From Comamonadaceae bacterium (GTDB lineage: Bacteria > Pseudomonadota > Gammaproteobacteria > Burkholderiales > Burkholderiaceae_C), in the NCBI GenBank assembly GCA_947455465.1, contig CANGNS010000004.1, positions 1 to 64,000 on the forward strand: 64,000 nucleotides of DNA, given 5' to 3'. This document shows, one piece after another, positions 1 to 9,187 of this stretch. A program made the translations under genes and the position numbers. The notes under the pieces are model-generated. The model worked only from the letters and a program-made list of their open reading frames with translations. It did not search any database and was not told the origin of the DNA. Position 1 is the first letter of the stretch. The number at the start of each line of letters is the position of its first letter.

Positions 1-470
1 CTGCCGATGCTTGCGCTGATGGTGTAACTGCCCACGCCGCTGATCTGGGTGGCGCTGGTGCTCAGGCTGGCTGCGCCAGAAACGCCGGAACTGGCCAGAT
101 TCTCGCCATTGACAAAGCCGCTCAGCGTGGCAGACAGCGCCGGGTTGGCGTCGCCGTAGGTTTTGCTGGCGTTGTTCGCCCGCACCGCCAAAGACGCTTT
201 GCTGACGCTGAGGGCACCGTCCACAAAATTGCTGAAGTCGTAGTTGCTGGCCGACAAACTGCCGATGCCTGCGCTGATGGTGTAGCTGCCCACGCCGCTG
301 CTTGAGGTGGCACTAGTGCTCAGGCTGGCTGCGCCAGAAACGCCGGAACTGGCCAGATTCTCGCCATTGACAAAGCCGCTCAGCGTGGCAGACAGCGTCG
401 GGTTGGCATCCCCATAGGTTTTGCTGGCGTTGTTGGCGCTCACCGTCAGCGGCCTTTTTGTTACCGCCAC
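1..470 (-). repeat. 258-bp in-frame tandem repeat (86-residue MBG/YDG units)
   Basis: The sequence starting at base 1 recurs at base 259, an exact offset of 258 bp or 86 codons. The stretch at about 61-175 and its partner at 319-433 differ at only a few bases, while the edges are more diverged. The unit encodes a domain with KTYGDANP, GFVNGENL and NYDF motifs. The array begins near base 470 (protein order) and continues past the left edge, so the copy number is unknown. Confidence 0.85.
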
Positions 471-2918
471 CAGGCTGGTCGCTGACTTGACGGTGATCAA
501 ATAACCTTGCTGGTCGGAATAAAGGCCGGCCACGGACAGCACATGGTTACCCACGTCTTTACCATCCAGAAAATAGTATGGCGACCCCAAAATACGCTTC
601 GTGCCCGTGGGCGTATAGCTGTAACTGCCCGCCGCATAGTCGGTCGTCCCATCATAGACTTTGGCACTGCCAGCCACTAACTGAAGATTGACAGGCGTGA
701 GAAAGGTGCGTAGCAGTGGGCGGGAATATCCACCGTACATCGTCCAGGTCGAGGCAAAATCCAGTGCGGTGTAGGCGGCCTGGCTCAAAGGGTTGGTATC
801 GGCGCCCGCCAGTACGGTATTTCCCGTAAGGCTGTACACCGTCCCCGGAGCACTACTGGTTTTTGATTCCCAGTAGCTGCTAGCCACTGTGCCGCTGTTC
901 AAACCTACAAAACCCGCACTGCCGTTGCTAAAAAACTCACCGGCCGCGTAGCTCGATCGAATCGTGCCGGTATTGACGCCCACCAAGGCACCGATTTTCA
1001 GTTGGGAACCCAAATCTGCGGTGTTGGGCACAATCGTCGATATCGACGCGGTGGAGTAACTATTGGAAATAGTCCCGGCATTCGTGCCCACAAGCCCACC
1101 CAAACCATAGGCAATAGCCGGAGTTCCCACCCCTGGCTTGGCGGCGCGCACCAGTCCGGTGACATAGGTATTGCTGATCGTGCCGTAATTGAGGCCGACC
1201 AATCCACCGAGATAACTACCCTCGTTGTAATCGCGGATATAAACGTCCATCAGTCCGACGTTTCTGATATTGGCCGTGCTCTTGGTCTGACCAAAGAACC
1301 CGGCCAAAGGCGAACCGGTTCGGTACACGAACAAATTACTGACGGCGTGCCCCAGGCCCTCAAATTGCCCCGAAAATGGATTGCCCGAGGTGCCAATAGG
1401 CAGCCAACCGGTGGGGTCTTGCGACCAGGCATTTAAATCCCCAGTGGCTGACGCATCAATATCCGCGCCGAGCGCGTAATTACCGCTCGGTCCACCGGCC
1501 ATACCTTGCAAAGTAGTTTTCGAGGTATCGCCTTTGGTACCGAGTGCGGTGATCACGGTGTAAGAAACCAGCGTACCCGTTCCTTGCTGCGTCTGGAAAT
1601 TACCAACGCCCGCAGCAAGCGACACGGGCGCATTCACATAATACGCACCGGACTGGCCATACTTCAAAATCAACTTACCGCTCGAATGGGTCGATTGAAT
1701 AGGGGCATTGATATAGATACTGCCTTGTGCATTCAAGGTCAGGGAATACGCCGATCCCCAGGTAATCGCGTCATTGATTGTGATATTGGCCGCAGCGCTG
1801 CTGGGCAAGGCAATACCGGCATTCGTCGTGGCCAACATGGCACTCAGCGCGGTCCCGGTGATATCGCCGCCACTGGAGGCCACCGTGAAGTCGCTGGGGT
1901 CTAGCAGCCAGCTGCCGGTCTGCCCATTCGCCGCCAGGGTGTTGATTTGGGCGGTGTCTGCAATGTGTACGCTGGCCGCGCTGGTTTCGATAAACCCGCC
2001 ATCACCCCCTTGGGGCGCCGAAGCATCCAGGCTGCCCGATACCTGCACTTTGCCCGCCGCCATGCCTCCGAGCAACACAATGCGGCCACCCTGGGTGCCC
2101 AGGGTGCGCGCCTGCACCACGCCCGTGTTGTTGACAACACTGGCCAACAGGCTATCGCGGGCACCCGCGCTTAGCAGCACGTGGCCACCGTCGGCCTGAA
2201 TAATGCCGGCATTGGCGACCAGCGCATTCCATTGGTTTTCCTGCACCTCCAGGCCCAACAGCTTGTTATCGCCAAATTGAAGGCGCACCGCATTTCCTGC
2301 GGCCAGCGCGCTAGCCCCTTGCGGGGTGCTGATGCTGCCTTGGTTATCAATCTGATGGCCCAGCAAAGCCACATAGCCGCCCGCTGGCGTCTGGATACTT
2401 CCCCAATTGCGCACCGATGCGCCGCTGCTGCCCCCAAAACTTGCGGCACTGGCCCCTGCATCGCGCACTTCCAGCGTACTGGCAACCAGCGCACCCACAT
2501 TGATTTGTGCGCTTTGCCCAAACAAGACGCCATTGGGATTGATCAGCCACACCTGCCCATTGGCCTTGATCTGCCCCCATATCTGCGAACCCTGCACGTC
2601 GGCAATCCGATTAATGGCCAGGGCGCTGGCAGACGGCTGAACAAAACTCACCGTCTCGCCTGCAGCCACATTAAAACTTTGCCAGTTCAGGCTGGCTTGC
2701 GCACTGGTTTGGACAATAGTGGTCGTAGTTTTCCCCGCACTCGCGCTTTGGCTGATAGTGGCGGCACCGGAGATAAGCTGCCCGCCCGAGGGCGCTGCAA
2801 GCACGGTATGGGGGACTATGGCAAGCACCCATGCCAGCAGATATACCGCCGCAGGGGCTGCAAATAAAAGCGAGCTCCGATCTTGATTGCATCGGATACC
2901 CACGCCTGATAAGGCCAT
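1..2918 (-). CDS. TpsA/filamentous-haemagglutinin-like exoprotein, 5' part (runs off left edge)
   Basis: The frame is open from an ATG at 2918 to the left edge (about 972 codons seen). An N-terminal hydrophobic stretch (about residues 16-41) ending VLA-AP looks like a signal peptide. A TPS (haemagglutination activity) domain follows, with the NPNG-type motif near residue 127 that marks two-partner-secretion exoproteins. The middle (about 1,450-850 bp) carries GLUG-like motifs (GGLVG-x-N repeated). The C-terminal part seen has MBG/YDG-type domains with the KTYGDANP signature, in a repeat array starting near base 480. By family knowledge this is exported by a TpsB barrel protein and acts in adhesion; no TpsB gene is in the window. 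The start is uncertain: the frame is open to a stop at 2973-2975 and the Shine-Dalgarno site is weak. Confidence 0.85.
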   Translation of the reverse strand, partial: MALSGVGIRCNQDRSSLLFAAPAAVYLLAWVLAIVPHTVLAAPSGGQLISGAATISQSASAGKTTTTIVQTSAQASLNWQSFNVAAGETVSFVQPSASALAINRIADVQGSQIWGQIKANGQVWLINPNGVLFGQSAQINVGALVASTLEVRDAGASAASFGGSSGASVRNWGSIQTPAGGYVALLGHQIDNQGSISTPQGASALAAGNAVRLQFGDNKLLGLEVQENQWNALVANAGIIQADGGHVLLSAGARDSLLASVVNNTGVVQARTLGTQGGRIVLLGGMAAGKVQVSGSLDASAPQGGDGGFIETSAASVHIADTAQINTLAANGQTGSWLLDPSDFTVASSGGDITGTALSAMLATTNAGIALPSSAAANITINDAITWGSAYSLTLNAQGSIYINAPIQSTHSSGKLILKYGQSGAYYVNAPVSLAAGVGNFQTQQGTGTLVSYTVITALGTKGDTSKTTLQGMAGGPSGNYALGADIDASATGDLNAWSQDPTGWLPIGTSGNPFSGQFEGLGHAVSNLFVYRTGSPLAGFFGQTKSTANIRNVGLMDVYIRDYNEGSYLGGLVGLNYGTISNTYVTGLVRAAKPGVGTPAIAYGLGGLVGTNAGTISNSYSTASISTIVPNTADLGSQLKIGALVGVNTGTIRSSYAAGEFFSNGSAGFVGLNSGTVASSYWESKTSSAPGTVYSLTGNTVLAGADTNPLSQAAYTALDFASTWTMYGGYSRPLLRTFLTPVNLQLVAGSAKVYDGTTDYAAGSYSYTPTGTKRILGSPYYFLDGKDVGNHVLSVAGLYSDQQGYLITVKSATSLVAVTKRPLTVSANNASKTYGDANPTLSATLSGFVNGENLASSGVSGAASLSTSATSSSGVGSYTISAGIGSLSASNYDFSNFVDGALSVSKASLAVRANNASKTYGDANPALSATLSGFVNGENLASSGVSGAASLSTSATQISGVGSYTISASIG

Positions 2919-3053
2919 TAACGCATTCCCAGTAATGAACCGCTGCGGCGCTGGGTTGCGACTATGGTGTCGCTATTATCCCAATGCATAGCCTTCACTA
3001 CATCTGTATTATTTAGCTCCCCTCTAAATATATTCTAATTGATAATAAATGCA

Positions 3054-3725
3054 TTACTGGGTGATTTCTGCAGAAGCCGCAGCAATTTCGCGCAGGGCAC
3101 GCTCAAAAGTATCTGCAGGTTGCCCACCAGAGATCAAATGCCGGTCATTAATAATGACTGCAGGCACCGCATGAATGCCCGCGCGCTGGTAATACTCCTC
3201 CAGCGTGCGGACCTCAAAAGCATATTCCTGACTATTCAAAATAGCGCGGGCCTGGCCCACCGGCAAACCCACTTTGGCCACCGCGGCCAGCAGCACCTCG
3301 GGCGCCTCGATATTCTCCGCCCGCCCCTGGTAAGCCTCTAACAATTCTTTCTTGAGCGCGTACTGCGCGCCAGGCCGGCCCGTGTACTTGGCCCAGTGCA
3401 ACAGACGGTGGGCGTCCAAGGTGTTGTAAATGCGGCCTCTGCCCTGGGCGCTGAAGGTAAAACCCACCTCGGCACCGCGCTCGCGGATGGTGGCGCGGAT
3501 TTGTTCTTGCTGCTCGGGCGTAGAGCCGTATTTTTCGGCCAAATGTTCGCCAATATCTTGCCCGCCGGGCGGCATTTGGGGGTTGAGCTCGAAGGGCTGG
3601 AACTGCATTTCCACCTCGATCTGCTCGCCTAATCGCGCAATGGCCATCTCCAAGGCGCCCAAACCGACCGCGCACCAGGGGCAGGCGACGTCCGAGACGA
3701 AGTCAATTTTGATTTTTGTGGCCAT
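3054..3725 (-). CDS. FrnE-like DsbA family oxidoreductase
   Basis: A 223-residue thioredoxin-fold protein with the active-site CPWC motif at residues 15-18 and a likely cis-proline at 188 (AVPAVI). The helical insert and length fit the FrnE/2-hydroxychromene-2-carboxylate isomerase branch of DsbA-like proteins. No signal peptide is present, so it should act in the cytoplasm as a dithiol-disulfide oxidoreductase; its substrate is unknown. It lies 32 bp downstream of aroQ on the same strand and 135 bp upstream of the exoprotein gene. The family is clear; the physiological role is inferred. Confidence 0.9.
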   Translation of the reverse strand: MATKIKIDFVSDVACPWCAVGLGALEMAIARLGEQIEVEMQFQPFELNPQMPPGGQDIGEHLAEKYGSTPEQQEQIRATIRERGAEVGFTFSAQGRGRIYNTLDAHRLLHWAKYTGRPGAQYALKKELLEAYQGRAENIEAPEVLLAAVAKVGLPVGQARAILNSQEYAFEVRTLEEYYQRAGIHAVPAVIINDRHLISGGQPADTFERALREIAAASAEITQ

Positions 3726-3757
3726 AGCGGCGCCTTATGAAGAAGAAAAAATGGGGA

Positions 3758-4204
3758 TTACTGCATGCCCGCCAGGCCGGCAATCGCCAGCGCATAGCCG
3801 TTTACGCCAAAGCCGGCCATCACGGCCTTGGCCACGGGCGAGATGTAGGAGTGGTGCCTAAATGCCTCGCGCGCGTGCACATTGCTGATGTGCAACTCGA
3901 TCAGCGTTACGCCCGTCCCTTTGATCGCGTCATGCAGCGCCACGCTGGTGTGCGTGTAGGCGCCCGCATTGAGCACCACGCCAGCGAGCGTGCCGCCGGC
4001 CTGCAAGCGCCCTGCTTCGTGCAGCGCATCGACCAGCTCGCCCTCGTGGTTGCTTTGACGGAAATCCAGCGCAAAGCCATTGGCCGCGCAGGCACGCTCG
4101 CACAAGGCCTGCACATCGGCCAGGGTTTGGTCGCCGTAGACCTGGGGCTCGCGGGTGCCCAGCAGATTGAGGTTCGGGCCATTCAGAATCATCACGGTTT
4201 TCAT
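3758..4204 (-). CDS. aroQ: 3-dehydroquinate dehydratase, type II
   Basis: A 148-residue protein catalysing dehydration of 3-dehydroquinate to 3-dehydroshikimate in the shikimate pathway. NGPNLNLLG at residues 8-16, Tyr23, the NAGAYTH block and ELHISNVHAREAFRHHS are hallmarks of type II enzymes. The frame stays open upstream to 4255, but that would overlap the end of aroC. The ATG at 4204 is preceded by GGAGCGCCT and gives the family-typical N-terminus (MKTVMILNGP). It sits 19 bp downstream of aroC, so two steps of one pathway are likely cotranscribed. Confidence 0.95.
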   Translation of the reverse strand: MKTVMILNGPNLNLLGTREPQVYGDQTLADVQALCERACAANGFALDFRQSNHEGELVDALHEAGRLQAGGTLAGVVLNAGAYTHTSVALHDAIKGTGVTLIELHISNVHAREAFRHHSYISPVAKAVMAGFGVNGYALAIAGLAGMQ

Positions 4205-4223
4205 AGGCGCTCCGGGGAATTTG

Positions 4224-5279
4224 TCAGCCGCATTGGGCGCGGTGTTGCAGCACATGCTCCATCACCACCAAGGCCAGCATGGCCTCGGCAATCGGTGTGG
4301 CGCGGATACCTACGCAGGGGTCGTGGCGGCCTTTGGTCACCACCTGGGTCGGGTTGCCTTGCACATCGACCGTATCGCGTGGGGTCAGGATGGAGCTGGT
4401 GGGCTTGATGGCAATGCTTACCTCCAGGTCCTGCCCGGTGCTGATGCCGCCCAGGACGCCGCCAGCGTGATTGCTGGCAAAGCCGGTGGGCATGAGCGAG
4501 TCGCCATGCACGCTGCCGCGCTGGGCGACGCTGGCAAAACCGGCGCCAATCTCCACGCCTTTGACGGCATTGATGCCCATCATGGCGTAGGCGATGTCGG
4601 CGTCCAGCTTGTCATAGAGCGGCTGGCCTAAGCCCACGGGCATGCCGGTGGCACATACGCGGATGCGGGCGCCGCAGGAGTCGCCCGCCTTGCGCAGCGC
4701 ATCCATATAGTCTTCGAGCGCCTGCACGTCGGTAATGGGCGCAAAAAACGGGTTGTGGGGCACGTGCGCCCAGTCTTCAAAGCCGATGGGCAGGTCGCCC
4801 AGCTGCGTCATGCAGCCGCGAAACTCCGTGCCGCAGTGCTGGCGCAGCCACTTTTTGGCCACGGCGCCGGCAGCCACCATAGGGGCCGTCAGCCGCGCAG
4901 ACGAGCGCCCACCGCCACGCGGGTCGCGCAGGCCGTATTTGCGCAAATAAGTGAAATCGGCATGCCCCGGCCGGAAGGTGTCCAAGATATTGCCGTAGTC
5001 TTTGCTGCGCTGGTCGGTGTTCTCGATCAGGAGCGCAATCGGCGTGCCGGTGGTCTTGCCCTCGTAAACGCCGCTCAGAATTTGCACCCGGTCGGGCTCC
5101 TGGCGCTGGGTGACGTGGCGGCTGGTGCCCGGGCGGCGTCGGTCCAGGTCGTGCTGGATGTCCGCCTCGCTCAGTTCCATGCCGGGGGGGCAGCCGTCGA
5201 TCACGCAGCCGATCGCCGGGCCATGCGACTCACCGAAGTTGGTGACCGCGAAGAGGTGTCCAAAGGTATTTCCGCTCAT
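4224..5279 (-). CDS. aroC: Chorismate synthase
   Basis: A 351-residue protein for the last shikimate step, 5-enolpyruvylshikimate-3-phosphate to chorismate, with reduced FMN as cofactor. FGESHG at residues 15-20, the RPGHADFTY block and the [11 protein letters not shown] block are the family signatures, and the C-terminus ends in the usual [10 protein letters not shown]. The length is normal for the bacterial enzyme. It is the first gene of a likely aroC-aroQ unit on the minus strand. Confidence 0.97.
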   Translation of the reverse strand: MSGNTFGHLFAVTNFGESHGPAIGCVIDGCPPGMELSEADIQHDLDRRRPGTSRHVTQRQEPDRVQILSGVYEGKTTGTPIALLIENTDQRSKDYGNILDTFRPGHADFTYLRKYGLRDPRGGGRSSARLTAPMVAAGAVAKKWLRQHCGTEFRGCMTQLGDLPIGFEDWAHVPHNPFFAPITDVQALEDYMDALRKAGDSCGARIRVCATGMPVGLGQPLYDKLDADIAYAMMGINAVKGVEIGAGFASVAQRGSVHGDSLMPTGFASNHAGGVLGGISTGQDLEVSIAIKPTSSILTPRDTVDVQGNPTQVVTKGRHDPCVGIRATPIAEAMLALVVMEHVLQHRAQCG

Positions 5280-5324
5280 GGGGCGATTATCCCCGAGCGC
5301 GCCAGGGCGCTAAATCGCGGGCAA

Positions 5325-5783
5325 TTAGGCGCTTTTTCCGGCTTCGTCCTGCCCCGGCCAGTCGCGAATATAGGCCTTGAGCATTTTGTTTTCGAAGTTT
5401 TGGCTGTCCACCACGGCCTTGGCCACGTCGTAAAAGCTGATCACGCCCATGAGCATGCGCTTGTCCATGACGGGCATGTAGCGGGCGTGGCGGTCCAGCA
5501 TCATGCGGCGCACCTCGTCCATGTCGGTTTCCATGGTGCAGGTCAGGGGCGCGTCGTCCATGGCGCTGCGCACCAGGGTGCTGCCAATGGTGCCGCCGTT
5601 TTTGACCACGCTTTGGATGACTTCGCGAAAGGTCAGCATGCCCACCAGATCGCCGTGCTCCATCACCACCAAAGAGCCCAGGTCGCGCTCGGCCATCAGG
5701 AGGGCGGCCTCGGCCAGGGGTTCGTCGGGGGTGGCGGTAAACAGGGTTCCGCCTTTAAGACGCAGTATGTCGCTGACTTTCAT
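5325..5783 (-). CDS. CBS-domain pair protein
   Basis: A 152-residue cytoplasmic protein made almost only of two CBS motifs (about residues 8-60 and 75-127). Such stand-alone CBS pairs bind adenosyl ligands and act as energy or ligand sensors. The sequence ends in a short charged tail. An AAGG-type ribosome site precedes the ATG. It is divergent from the sulfhydrylase gene and 45 bp upstream of aroC on the same strand. Ligand and partner cannot be read from the sequence. Confidence 0.85.
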   Translation of the reverse strand: MKVSDILRLKGGTLFTATPDEPLAEAALLMAERDLGSLVVMEHGDLVGMLTFREVIQSVVKNGGTIGSTLVRSAMDDAPLTCTMETDMDEVRRMMLDRHARYMPVMDKRMLMGVISFYDVAKAVVDSQNFENKMLKAYIRDWPGQDEAGKSA

Positions 5784-5809
5784 GGTGCTTCCTTTGGAGG
5801 GCGCGCGGC

Positions 5810-5826
5810 CCCGTATCAGATACGGG
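5810..5826. promoter_or_regulatory. Perfect 17-bp inverted repeat between divergent genes
   Basis: CCCGTATC-A-GATACGGG is a perfect inverted repeat with 8-bp arms and a 1-bp centre. It lies 27 bp upstream of the CBS gene start and 70 bp upstream of the sulfhydrylase start. It could be a repressor or activator site for either gene. A TAATAT box follows at about 5840. No known factor is assigned. Confidence 0.4.
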
Positions 5827-5896
5827 CGCGGGCTACGCTTCTAATATAGCCCACAATCTGGCCCTGTACCACTGGCCCACCCCCTGGAGAATGCCC

Positions 5897-7192
5897 ATGA
5901 GCGGATACGCCGACCCCGGCTTTGACACCCTTTCCCTGCACGCAGGCGCCACACCGGACGCCAGCGGCGCGCGCGCCGTGCCGCTTCACCTGACCACCTC
6001 GTTTGTATTCGAGTCCAGCGACCAGGCGGCCGCCCTCTTCAACCTGGAGCGCGCCGGCCACGTCTACAGCCGCATCAGCAACCCGACCAACGCGGTGTTT
6101 GAGCAGCGCGTCTCCGCGCTCGAAGGCGGTATTGGCGCTATCGCCACCGCCAGCGGGCAAGCCGCCCTGCACCTGGCAATTTGCACGCTCATGGGCGCCG
6201 GTTCGCACATCGTGGCCTCCACGGCGCTGTATGGCGGCTCGCATAACCTGCTGCACTACACGCTGCGCCGCTTTGGCATCGAAACCACCTTCGTCAACCC
6301 CAACGATTTGGATGCCTGGAGAGCCGCTGTGCGGCCCAACACCAAGCTGTTCTTTGGCGAAACCGTGGGCAACCCCGGCATGGACGTGCTCGACATTGAG
6401 GCGGTGAGCAGCATCGCCCACGCCCACGGTGTGCCCCTGCTGGTGGACTCCACGCTGACCTCGCCCTGGCTGATCAAGCCTTTTGACCATGGCGCCGATC
6501 TGGTCTACCACTCGGCCACCAAGTTTTTGTCCGGCCACGGCACGGTGGTGGGCGGCGTGGTGGTGGACAGCGGCGCCTTTGATTGGGAGGCCTCGGGCAA
6601 ATTTGCCGAGCTCAGCGCCGTGTACGCCGGTTTTCACAATATGGTGTTTTCAGAGGAAAGCACTGTGGGCGCGTTTTTGCTGCGCGCCCGGCGCGAAGGT
6701 CTGCGCGACTTTGGCGCCTGCATGAGCCCGCACACCGCCTGGCTGATTTTGCAAGGCATCGAAACCCTGCCGCTGCGCATGGCCCGCCATGCCAGCAATA
6801 CCGAAAAAGTGGTGCAGTTCCTGGCCAGCCACCCGCTGGTGGCGCGCGTGGGCCACCCGATGCTGGAGAGCCACCCCAGCCACGCGCTGGCCAAAAAGCT
6901 GCTGCCGCGCGGGGCGGGTTCGGTGTTTAGCTTTGACATCCGCGGCTCGCGCCTACAGGGGCAAAAATTTATTGAAGCGCTCAAGATTTTCAGCCACCTG
7001 GCCAACGTGGGCGACTGCCGCAGCCTGGTGATTCACCCGGCCAGCACTACCCACTTTCGCATGGACGACGCGGCGTTGCAGGCCGCAGGCATAGGGCCGG
7101 GCACCATCCGCCTGTCGATCGGCCTGGAAGACCCCGAGGACTTGCTCGATGACCTCAAGCGCGCCCTGAAGGCAGCCGAAAAAGCCGCCTAA
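5897..7192 (+). CDS. O-acetyl/O-succinylhomoserine sulfhydrylase (Cys/Met metabolism PLP enzyme)
   Basis: A 431-residue member of the Cys/Met metabolism PLP-dependent family. The SATKFLSGHG block carries the PLP-binding lysine at residue 209, and YSRISNPTN lies at 57-65. These features fit homoserine sulfhydrylases that make homocysteine from an activated homoserine and sulfide. Whether the substrate is O-acetyl (MetY) or O-succinyl (MetZ) cannot be settled by eye. GGAG at 5885-5888 is spaced properly for the ATG at 5897 but is too close to the in-frame ATG at 5891. Confidence 0.9.
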   Translation: MSGYADPGFDTLSLHAGATPDASGARAVPLHLTTSFVFESSDQAAALFNLERAGHVYSRISNPTNAVFEQRVSALEGGIGAIATASGQAALHLAICTLMGAGSHIVASTALYGGSHNLLHYTLRRFGIETTFVNPNDLDAWRAAVRPNTKLFFGETVGNPGMDVLDIEAVSSIAHAHGVPLLVDSTLTSPWLIKPFDHGADLVYHSATKFLSGHGTVVGGVVVDSGAFDWEASGKFAELSAVYAGFHNMVFSEESTVGAFLLRARREGLRDFGACMSPHTAWLILQGIETLPLRMARHASNTEKVVQFLASHPLVARVGHPMLESHPSHALAKKLLPRGAGSVFSFDIRGSRLQGQKFIEALKIFSHLANVGDCRSLVIHPASTTHFRMDDAALQAAGIGPGTIRLSIGLEDPEDLLDDLKRALKAAEKAA

Positions 7193-7200
7193 GCAAGCGC

Positions 7201-8325
7201 TTAAAGCGCCTCCAACACCGCCTCGCCCAGCGCCAGCGCGCTGGTCAGACCGGGCGACTCGATGCCAAAGAGGTTCACCAGCCCGGACACGCCGTGCGTC
7301 TGGGGGCCTTGCAGGCAGAAATCGGCGGCGTCCTGCGCGGGCCCGCTGATCTTGGGGCGTATGCCCGCATAGGCCGGCTGCAATGCGCCTGGCGGCAAAC
7401 CAGGCCAGAACTTGCGCACCTGGGCCTCAAAGGCCGGCCCGCGCGCCGGGTCGACCTGGTAGTCGCTGGCATCGGGCACCCACTGCACATCAGGCCCGAA
7501 TTTGGCCTGACCGGCCAAATCGAGCGTCAGGTGCACGCCCAAACCGCCGGGCTCGGGCAAGGGGTAAATCAAGTGGCTAAAAGGTGCTTTGGCCGCCAGC
7601 GAAAAATAGTTTCCCTTGGCAAAAAATGCGGTGGGCACATGGCGAGGCGCCAAGCCGGCAAACTGCTGGGCCAGGGCCGGCGCGTCCAGGCCAGCCGCAT
7701 TAACCACGACGCGCGCGGCCAGGCCCATGCCCTCCTGCGTCCACACCGTATGCCGTGCGCCGGGCTGCGCCGCCAGGTCCACGCGCTGCACCGGCGTGCG
7801 CAGCACCACCATACCGCCGGCCTGCTCCAGGTCCGCCTGCAAGGCCAGCATCAAGCCGTGGCTGTCCACGATGCCGGTGCTCGGCGAATGCAGCGCACCC
7901 AGGCAATGCAGCGCGGGCTCCATCGCCTGCGCCTGGGCGGCGCTCAGGCGCACCACGTCGGTGACACCGTTGGCATGGGCTTTGGCCATCACGGTATCCA
8001 GTTGGGCCAATTGCGCTGGGCTGGTGGCCACCAGCAGCTTGCCGCATCGCCGGTGCGCTATGCCGCGCGCGGCGCAATAGTCGTAGAGCATGTGCTTGCC
8101 CTGCACGCACAGGCGCGCTTTCAAGGAGCCGGCGGGGTAGTACAAACCGGCGTGAATCACCTCGCTATTGCGCGCACTGGCGCCGGTGCCAATGGCGGCC
8201 TGCGCCTCCAGCACCCACACCGCATGGCCGGCCAGCGCCAAACGGCGCGCCACCGCCAGGCCGACCACGCCTGCGCCAATGACGACGGCGTCCACTTCTT
8301 CAATACTTGGGTTGGCATCATGCAT
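7201..8325 (-). CDS. NAD(P)/FAD-dependent oxidoreductase, L-2-hydroxyglutarate-oxidase-like (DAO fold)
   Basis: A 374-residue DAO-family flavoprotein. The N-terminal GAGVVG (residues 17-22) is the Rossmann dinucleotide site, followed by the GxxASxRNSEVIHAGLYY block typical of LhgO-like dehydrogenases. It probably oxidises a 2-hydroxy or amino acid, passing electrons to FAD. The frame is open upstream to 8400, but the ATG at 8325 gives the right spacing to the FAD motif. It converges with the sulfhydrylase gene (8-bp gap) and diverges from the alpha/beta hydrolase. The exact substrate is unknown. Confidence 0.8.
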   Translation of the reverse strand: MHDANPSIEEVDAVVIGAGVVGLAVARRLALAGHAVWVLEAQAAIGTGASARNSEVIHAGLYYPAGSLKARLCVQGKHMLYDYCAARGIAHRRCGKLLVATSPAQLAQLDTVMAKAHANGVTDVVRLSAAQAQAMEPALHCLGALHSPSTGIVDSHGLMLALQADLEQAGGMVVLRTPVQRVDLAAQPGARHTVWTQEGMGLAARVVVNAAGLDAPALAQQFAGLAPRHVPTAFFAKGNYFSLAAKAPFSHLIYPLPEPGGLGVHLTLDLAGQAKFGPDVQWVPDASDYQVDPARGPAFEAQVRKFWPGLPPGALQPAYAGIRPKISGPAQDAADFCLQGPQTHGVSGLVNLFGIESPGLTSALALGEAVLEAL

Positions 8326-8380
8326 AGGCCGATTGTGCACAATGGGCCATCTGCAAGCCATTTTTTTGAGGACCCGCCCC

Positions 8381-9187
8381 GTGCTGATCACCGTCAACAA
8401 CGCCTCTTTGTACGCCTACACCGCAGGCAAAGCCTTTCGGCCGGAGTTGCCCACCGTGGTGCTGATCCACGGCGCCCTGCACGACCACAGCGTGTGGGGC
8501 TTGCAAAGCCGCTACCTGGCCAACCACCAGTTCAACGTGCTGGCCATCGACCTGCCCGGCCACTGCAAAAGCGGCGGACCCGCGCCCACCACGGTGGAAC
8601 AAGCGGCAGCCAGCGTGCTCGGGCTGCTGGACGCGCTGGATATCGGGCAGGCCGCCCTGATCGGCCATAGCCTGGGCTCGCTGATCGCCCTGGAACTGGC
8701 CGCCCAAAACCCCCAGCGCGTAAGCCACCTGGTGCTGGCGGGTACGGCTTTTCCGATGCGGGTCTCGCCCGCGCTGCTCGATGCGGCGCAAAACGCCCAG
8801 ATGCAAGGCATCGATATGGTCAACACCTTTTCGCTCTCGATGATGGGGCCGCCGCCCTCGCTCCTGGGGCCGGGCACCTGGCTGCACGGCTTAAACCGCG
8901 CGCTGATGCGCCGCGTGCTGGCCAGCAACGCCCAAGACAATGTTTTCTACACCAGCTTTAAAGCCTGCGACAGCTACGACCACGGCCTAGAGGCCATGGC
9001 TGCCGTGCAGTGCCCCACCTTGTTTTTGCTGGGCGCCCATGACCAAATGACCCCACCCAAGGCGGCGCAAAGCCTGATCAGCCTGGCGCGCCAGCCTACC
9101 GTACGCACCTTGCAGGCCGGCCACGCCATGCTGCAAGAGGTGCCCGACCAGGCGCTGGACGCGATCCGCGAATTTCTGGCCGCTTAA
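8381..9187 (+). CDS. Alpha/beta-fold hydrolase
   Basis: A 268-residue alpha/beta hydrolase. HG at residues 30-31 marks the oxyanion hole, GHSLGS holds the nucleophile Ser97, an Asp lies in LLGAHDQM, and a C-terminal His is in QAGHAML, so the triad is complete. No signal peptide is seen. I chose the GTG at 8381 because GAGGA lies 8 bp upstream; in-frame ATGs further upstream have no ribosome site and would overlap the divergent gene. The stop shares TTAA with the stop of kup. The substrate is unknown. Confidence 0.8.
   Translation: MLITVNNASLYAYTAGKAFRPELPTVVLIHGALHDHSVWGLQSRYLANHQFNVLAIDLPGHCKSGGPAPTTVEQAAASVLGLLDALDIGQAALIGHSLGSLIALELAAQNPQRVSHLVLAGTAFPMRVSPALLDAAQNAQMQGIDMVNTFSLSMMGPPPSLLGPGTWLHGLNRALMRRVLASNAQDNVFYTSFKACDSYDHGLEAMAAVQCPTLFLLGAHDQMTPPKAAQSLISLARQPTVRTLQAGHAMLQEVPDQALDAIREFLAA

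Noticed and set aside
1-470. CRISPR-like repeat array
   Set aside because: The repeat unit is 258 bp, in frame and coding for a protein domain, with no spacers.
5784-5890. SAM or cobalamin riboswitch upstream of the sulfhydrylase
   Set aside because: Only one short hairpin is visible, with no conserved riboswitch core.
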